DNA of 6,279 bases from JABCPE02 sp963506915 (GTDB lineage Bacteria > Bacteroidota > Bacteroidia > Flavobacteriales > Weeksellaceae), in contig CAUORE010000054.1 in the NCBI GenBank assembly GCA_963506915.1, forward strand, positions 1 to 6,279, in the 5' to 3' direction. The notes beneath the pieces are model-generated. The model made no database searches. It was not told the origin of the DNA and was given only the letters and a program-made list of their open reading frames with translations. Position numbers and translations under genes: made by a program. Every line of letters begins with the position of its first letter. Position 1 is the first letter of the stretch. Shown one piece after another: positions 1 through 3,958 of the stretch.

Positions 1-623
1 CCATTCAGGAAATGCCGAATATCAACTGGAATGAGGAATGGGAAAAGAATTTTTCACCCATAAATGTGGAAAACAAAGTGCTCATCCGCGCAGAATTTCA
101 TGAAAGCCAAAACACGCCGTATGAAATCATCATTCAGCCTAAAATGTCCTTCGGTACAGGGCATCATGCCACTACTTACCTGATGATTCAGCAGATGCTG
201 GATATGGATTTCAGCGGTAAAAAAGTGTTAGATATCGGCTGTGGAACTTCTATTTTAGCGATTTTTTCAAAATTAAAGGGCGCCGAGGATGTTTTAGCTA
301 TTGACATTGATGAATGGGCAGTGGAAAACTCCAAAGAAAACGCAGAAAGAAACCAGATGAATTTCCGTATAGAACAAGGAACAGCAGAGAACTTGGGCAA
401 GGAAAATTTTGATATTATTTTAGCGAATATCAACCGAAATATTTTGATTTCAGATATTCCTACTTATGTTTCGGTTTTGAACAATGGCGGAAAACTCCTG
501 CTTTCGGGGCTTTGCTTCTTCGATGTCAATGATATTTTGGAAGTCTGCACAAAGCATGATTTAGTTCTAAAAAACCAAGTCCAAAGAGAAGAATGGGTAA
601 GTCTTCTTTTAGAAAAACCTTAA
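1..623 (+). CDS. prmA: Ribosomal protein L11 methyltransferase PrmA, 5'-truncated by window edge
   Basis: This is an S-adenosylmethionine-dependent methyltransferase that, in the family, methylates lysines and the N-terminus of ribosomal protein L11 in the cytoplasm. The frame is open to the left edge (codons from position 3 read I-Q-E before the Met at 12). That Met is therefore internal, and roughly 70 N-terminal residues (the L11-recognition domain) lie outside the window; family members are usually about 275-295 residues. Counting from the Met at 12, the PrmA hallmark FGTGHHATT is at residues 47-55. The SAM-binding motif I, VLDIGCGTSILAI, is at 72-84, the acidic residue closing the cofactor site is around D98 (AIDID), and the catalytic-region motif ILANINRN starts near residue 136. 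Motif I reads GCGTS rather than GCGSG, which I take as lineage variation. The next gene starts 10 nt downstream on the same strand, suggesting co-transcription. Identification is firm. Confidence 0.95.
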   Translation, partial: IQEMPNINWNEEWEKNFSPINVENKVLIRAEFHESQNTPYEIIIQPKMSFGTGHHATTYLMIQQMLDMDFSGKKVLDIGCGTSILAIFSKLKGAEDVLAIDIDEWAVENSKENAERNQMNFRIEQGTAENLGKENFDIILANINRNILISDIPTYVSVLNNGGKLLLSGLCFFDVNDILEVCTKHDLVLKNQVQREEWVSLLLEKP

Positions 624-633
624 TCCAAATAAA

Positions 634-1248
634 ATGCAAACAGTCTTATTACCAATATTTTACCTCCCTCCTATTTCTTGGTTTTCTGAATTTTGCAATT
701 CGGAAAATCAGATTATTTTGGAACAGGAGGAACACTTCCCAAAACAGACCTACCGAAATAGAGCCTGTATTTTTGGAGCAAATGGAAAACTGCCTTTAAT
801 CATCCCAATAAACCACAACGGGAAAAGGGCTTTCCGAGACATAGAAATATCATATTCAGAAAGATGGCAGGCACTCCACTGGAAATCAATAAAAACGGCT
901 TATCAGTCTTCTCCTTATTTTGAATTTTATGAAGATCAGCTGAACAAAGTTTATGAAAATCAACCGAAGTTTTTAATTGATTTCAACCTAAAAAGTCTGG
1001 AAATTATCCAAAAATTATTGAAAACAAACCAAAGTTTTTCATTAACCGAAGAATATATCAAAACGCCTTCGGCAAAGGATTTTAGAGAAAGTTTTTCAGC
1101 AAAAATAGAACCTGCCTTCCAGCAGGAGGAATATTATCAAACTTTTTCTGATAAACTGGGCTTTATCAAAGACCTTTCCGTAGTAGATTTGCTCTGCAAC
1201 CTCGGTCCAGAGGCTGGTTCTTACCTAAAAAATCATAAAAATGAATAA
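634..1248 (+). CDS. WbqC-family protein
   Basis: This 204-residue cytoplasmic protein has no signal peptide or membrane segment. It matches the WbqC family (named from an O-antigen gene cluster), whose biochemical role is not established to my knowledge. The start at 634 fits the family, because the hallmark opening VLLPIFYLPPISWFSEF begins at residue 4. Further family-like blocks are FPKQTYRNRACI at 35-46 and the NGKLPLIIPI segment at 50-59. WQALHWKSIKTAYQSSPYF spans 78-96, and the C-terminal FIKDLSVVDLLCNLGPEAG spans 177-195. The length is normal for the family. The gene sits 10 nt after prmA, and its stop overlaps the start of the following phosphodiesterase gene, so all three are probably one transcript. 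The family name suggests a link with surface polysaccharide, but nothing in this window contains other glycan genes, so no specific substrate can be given. Confidence 0.9.
   Translation: MQTVLLPIFYLPPISWFSEFCNSENQIILEQEEHFPKQTYRNRACIFGANGKLPLIIPINHNGKRAFRDIEISYSERWQALHWKSIKTAYQSSPYFEFYEDQLNKVYENQPKFLIDFNLKSLEIIQKLLKTNQSFSLTEEYIKTPSAKDFRESFSAKIEPAFQQEEYYQTFSDKLGFIKDLSVVDLLCNLGPEAGSYLKNHKNE
1241..1248 (+). other. Overlapping start/stop junction between WbqC and phosphodiesterase genes
   Basis: The sequence ATGAATAA carries the ATG of the phosphodiesterase gene and, in another frame, the TAA of the WbqC gene. The two genes share 8 nt. No Shine-Dalgarno-like sequence precedes the ATG; the upstream stretch is A-rich, as is usual in Bacteroidota. 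The overlap suggests translational coupling, which is an inference. Confidence 0.75.
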
Positions 1249-2182
1249 GAAAATTATTTTTCCGCTGGTTTTCTTGGGACAGCTGTTCGCTGCACAGAGT
1301 TTTAAAATCATTCCTTTGGGCGTTTTTGGTGGAATAGACGAAAGCAATCTTTCTTCTTATCTCATCTCTGAGCCGAGCAAAGAGTTCTATCTGGCTCTGG
1401 ATGCAGGAACTATCCATACAGGGCTGAAAGTTTATTTACAAAAAAACAGGAAAAAAGAAAGTCCAGAGCAATTTTTAAAAGAAAAAATCAAGGGATATTT
1501 CATTTCGCATCCGCATTTTGACCACAGCTCGGGGCTGGTTATCAACTCGCCCGAAGATTCTAAAAAGAACATTTATGGAGCGGAATTCGTGATAGAAGCC
1601 CTCAAAAAACATCATTTTTCTTGGGAAGCTTGGGCTAATTTTGCCAATGAAGGTGAAAAACCTATTTTAGGAAAATACACCTACAAAAAACTGAATACAG
1701 ATGAATGGACAAGTGTGGAAAACACTGATTTACAGCTGAAAATGTATTATCTAAGCCACACAGGGAAAAATCTAAGTTCTGCGGCGCTTATAAAAAATTC
1801 TGAAAATCAATACTTTGTATATCTCGGAGATACAGGCGCAGATAGAATCGAGGAAACGGAGCAGCTTGCCGAATTATGGAAAGCCATCGCTCCGATTATC
1901 AAAGAAAAAAAGCTGAAAGGCATCGCCATAGAATGCTCTTACAGCAACGAACAACCTGAAAACCACCTATATGGACACCTCACTCCTCGCTTATTGACCG
2001 AGGAAATGGAGAATTTGGAGAAACTTGTCGGCGAAGAGGGACTGAAAGATTTAAATCTCATCATTACCCACATCAAACCTAAGAAAAACATTCATCAAAA
2101 AGTTAAAAGTGAGTTAAATGTTTTGTATAAAAAGGGGATAAAAATTATCTTTGCTGAACAAGGAAAAATAATTAATTTATAA
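1241..2182 (+). CDS. Exported class II 3',5'-cyclic-nucleotide phosphodiesterase (CpdP/PDE1-like, metallo-beta-lactamase fold)
   Basis: The 313-residue product resembles class II cyclic-nucleotide phosphodiesterases, such as yeast PDE1 and periplasmic CpdP of Vibrio fischeri, which hydrolyse cAMP/cGMP to the 5'-monophosphate using two metal ions. The family motif SHPHFDHSSGLVINSP is at residues 89-104, giving ligands H90, H92, D94 and H95. Further expected ligands are H173 (LSHTG), the bridging D197 (YLGDTGAD), H246 (YGHLTP) and H277 (ITHIKP). The ECSYSNEQPENHLYGHL block at 231-247 is also typical of the class. The N-terminus (MNKK, then hydrophobic IIFPLVFLGQLFAA) looks like a signal peptide with cleavage near residues 18-20, so the enzyme should act in the periplasm or outside the cell. 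The start is supported by this signal peptide and by the 8-nt overlap with the WbqC gene. Metal-site geometry appears complete. The substrate (cAMP, cGMP or another phosphodiester) cannot be settled from sequence. Confidence 0.87.
   Translation: MNKKIIFPLVFLGQLFAAQSFKIIPLGVFGGIDESNLSSYLISEPSKEFYLALDAGTIHTGLKVYLQKNRKKESPEQFLKEKIKGYFISHPHFDHSSGLVINSPEDSKKNIYGAEFVIEALKKHHFSWEAWANFANEGEKPILGKYTYKKLNTDEWTSVENTDLQLKMYYLSHTGKNLSSAALIKNSENQYFVYLGDTGADRIEETEQLAELWKAIAPIIKEKKLKGIAIECSYSNEQPENHLYGHLTPRLLTEEMENLEKLVGEEGLKDLNLIITHIKPKKNIHQKVKSELNVLYKKGIKIIFAEQGKIINL
2122..2153 (+). promoter_or_regulatory. Bacteroidota-type promoter for the S8 peptidase gene, inside the phosphodiesterase CDS
   Basis: TTTG at 2122-2125 is followed after 20 nt by TATCTTTG at 2146-2153. 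This matches the known Bacteroidota sigma-factor consensus (TTTG or TTG, about 17-23 nt, TAnnTTTG) at every specified base. Transcription would begin a few bases after 2153, leaving a leader of roughly 35-40 nt before the ATG at 2197. The site lies within the last 61 bases of the phosphodiesterase gene, so the peptidase can probably be expressed apart from the three genes upstream. It is predicted from consensus and position only. Confidence 0.6.
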
Positions 2183-2196
2183 ATAACAAATTTACA

Positions 2197-3864
2197 ATGA
2201 AAAAAGTACTCATTGCAGCGGCGTTTTTAGCGTCTTTTAGTTTTGCTTTTGCACAAGACAAAATGCAAAATAATAATTTAAAAACTTGGTATCACAAAGA
2301 TTTTTCAACTACCAATGTTTATGGTGTTAATACCAATAATGCTTACAAATTCTTAGAATCCAAAGGATTAAAGCCAAGAACTGTTGTAGTAGGTGTTTTG
2401 GACAGCGGTGTGGAAGTAGACCACCCAGGATTGATTAACAACATGTGGAAAAACCCAAATGAAATCCCAAACAACGGTATAGATGATGATAAAAACGGAT
2501 ATGTAGATGATATCTATGGATGGAACTTCATCGGTGGAAAAACAGCTGATGTAGATGCTGATAACCTAGAAGTGACTAGAATGGTTAAAAAATATCAGCC
2601 GATATTTGAAGGAACCGATTCTGCTAAAAACAGAGCAAATCAGGCAAAAATGCCAGAAGAATATGCTATGTACCAAAAGTCTAAAAAACTATTTGATGAA
2701 AAAGGTTCAGAAGCTAAGCAGTATTATCAATATTTTTCTGGGTTTAATAATGCTATTCCAAGTATCATAAAAACTCTAAATGGAAAAACTTTAACTAAAG
2801 CTAATTTAGCAGCGATAAAACCTGCTTCGCAAGAAGACAGCAGAAACTTGCAGATTCTAAACTCTCTTGTTCAAGATGCTGAAAATATAGGAAAAACTCC
2901 AAAAGAAGTTGAAGAATTATTGAGAAAAGAGGTAGATGGTGCCCTAAAACACTACGAATCTCAAGCTACAAAACACTACAACCTTGATTTTGACCCAAGA
3001 AAAGAAATCGTAGGAGATAATTATGACAATTATAACGAAAAACACTATGGAAACAACCATTACGAAGGGCCTGATGCATCTCACGGAACGCATGTTTCTG
3101 GAATCATCGCAGGACTTCCTCATGGAAATGAGGCTCAGTATGGTGTAGCTCACAAAGTGGCTAAAATCATGACTGTAAGAGCCGTTCCAGACGGAGACGA
3201 AAGAGATAAAGATGTTGCTAATGCTATCAGATACGCAGTAGACAACGGAGCTAAAATCCTTAACATGAGTTTTGGTAAAGCTGTATCTCCAGGGAAAAAA
3301 CATGTTTGGGAGGCTATGAAATACGCAGAGAAAAAAGGTGTTCTTCTAGTGAAAGCAGCAGGAAATGACAACCAGAACATTGGAGAAAATGAATATTTCC
3401 CTACTAATTTCATGAAGCAGTCAGACGAAAAACCATTCGTTAGTAACATGATAGTAGTAGGAGCTAGCACAAACAACAACCAAAACCTAAGAGCTAGATT
3501 CTCTAACTACAATGGTAAAATGGTAGATGTTTTCGCGCCAGGACAAGAAATCTACTCTACTGTTCCAGATGCTAAATACGAATACCTACAAGGAACTTCT
3601 ATGGCATCTCCAGTAGTAGCAGGTGCGGCGGCTGTGCTTTGGGCATATATGCCAAGCCTTACTCCTCAGCAGATCAAAGAAGCATTAGTAAAAACAGTAA
3701 ATAAATCTACTGTAAATGCAAATGTAGATTCTAGTGCAAACTTTGACCAGATTTCAGTTGCAGGCGGAGTAATAGACCTTTACAAAGCAGCTCAATATGC
3801 TTATGACAATTTTTACAACAAAAAAGGTGTAAAAACAAACAAAAAAGCAGCTAAGTCAAAATAA
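2197..3864 (+). CDS. Secreted subtilisin-like serine peptidase (S8 family) with long Asp-His insert
   Basis: This 555-residue endopeptidase begins with a clear signal peptide (MKKVLIAAAFLASFSFAFA, cleavage probably before Q20), which fixes the start at 2197. The subtilase catalytic triad is visible: D69 in VVVGVLDSGV, H296 in SHGTHVSGIIAG, and S468 in GTSMASPVVAG. N390 (KAAGN) is the oxyanion-hole residue. Asp and His are 227 residues apart, against 32 in subtilisin. The extra stretch (about 112-285) is charged, mostly helical-looking and absent from classical subtilisins. Just before it lies an acidic loop, GIDDDKNGYVDD (94-105), suggestive of calcium binding. There is no obvious separate propeptide and no recognisable type IX secretion C-terminal domain; the chain ends in a Lys-rich tail (residues 542-555). 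The product is therefore likely periplasmic or lipid-independent secreted. It has its own predicted promoter upstream and two hairpin terminators downstream. Substrate is unknown. Confidence 0.93.
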   Translation: MKKVLIAAAFLASFSFAFAQDKMQNNNLKTWYHKDFSTTNVYGVNTNNAYKFLESKGLKPRTVVVGVLDSGVEVDHPGLINNMWKNPNEIPNNGIDDDKNGYVDDIYGWNFIGGKTADVDADNLEVTRMVKKYQPIFEGTDSAKNRANQAKMPEEYAMYQKSKKLFDEKGSEAKQYYQYFSGFNNAIPSIIKTLNGKTLTKANLAAIKPASQEDSRNLQILNSLVQDAENIGKTPKEVEELLRKEVDGALKHYESQATKHYNLDFDPRKEIVGDNYDNYNEKHYGNNHYEGPDASHGTHVSGIIAGLPHGNEAQYGVAHKVAKIMTVRAVPDGDERDKDVANAIRYAVDNGAKILNMSFGKAVSPGKKHVWEAMKYAEKKGVLLVKAAGNDNQNIGENEYFPTNFMKQSDEKPFVSNMIVVGASTNNNQNLRARFSNYNGKMVDVFAPGQEIYSTVPDAKYEYLQGTSMASPVVAGAAAVLWAYMPSLTPQQIKEALVKTVNKSTVNANVDSSANFDQISVAGGVIDLYKAAQYAYDNFYNKKGVKTNKKAAKSK

Positions 3865-3883
3865 TGATAATTAAATTAAATAG

Positions 3884-3914
3884 AAAAACGCTTCCTAATT
3901 TTGGAAGCGTTTTT
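3884..3914. terminator. Bidirectional intrinsic terminator
   Basis: A perfect 12-bp stem (AAAAACGCTTCC at 3884-3895 with GGAAGCGTTTTT at 3903-3914) encloses a 7-nt loop. The GC-rich core is flanked by A5 on one side and T5 on the other, so a U-tract forms whichever strand is read. It lies 19 nt after the S8 peptidase stop and about 44 nt past the minus-strand gene's stop, in the right place to end both convergent transcripts. Confidence 0.9.
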
Positions 3915-3925
3915 AATTTTAGATA

Positions 3926-3948
3926 AACACCACCATTTCAGTGGTGTT
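3926..3948 (+). terminator. Second hairpin in the convergent gap, probable back-up terminator
   Basis: AACACCAC (3926-3933) pairs with GTGGTGTT (3941-3948) around a 7-nt loop. It is followed on the plus strand by a T-rich run (ATTTTGTTTT), so it works best as a second terminator for the S8 peptidase transcript. Read on the minus strand, the run after the stem (TATCTAAAATT) is a poorer U-tract. The hairpin still sits only 10 nt past the minus-strand stop and could protect that message's 3' end. Confidence 0.65.
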
Positions 3949-3958
3949 ATTTTGTTTT

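Noticed and set aside
593..799. 68-codon plus-strand frame across the prmA/WbqC junction
   Set aside because: It overlaps two well-identified genes in another frame and has no recognisable features.
1184..1191. TAGATTTG as a promoter element for the phosphodiesterase gene
   Set aside because: It matches TAnnTTTG, but no TTG/TTTG lies 17-23 nt upstream. The gene overlaps the preceding one, so a separate promoter is not supported.
1440..1446. A7 run in the phosphodiesterase gene as a phase-variation slippage site
   Set aside because: Such short A-runs are common in this AT-rich sequence, the frame is intact, and nothing else suggests switching.
2175..2184. 10-bp palindrome ATTTATAAAT before the peptidase gene
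   Set aside because: It is pure A/T in an A/T-rich leader and spans the upstream stop codon. A chance palindrome is likelier than an operator.
2944..3479. Minus-strand open frames inside the S8 peptidase gene
   Set aside because: They lie opposite the conserved catalytic core of the peptidase, with no family match, start context or promoter.
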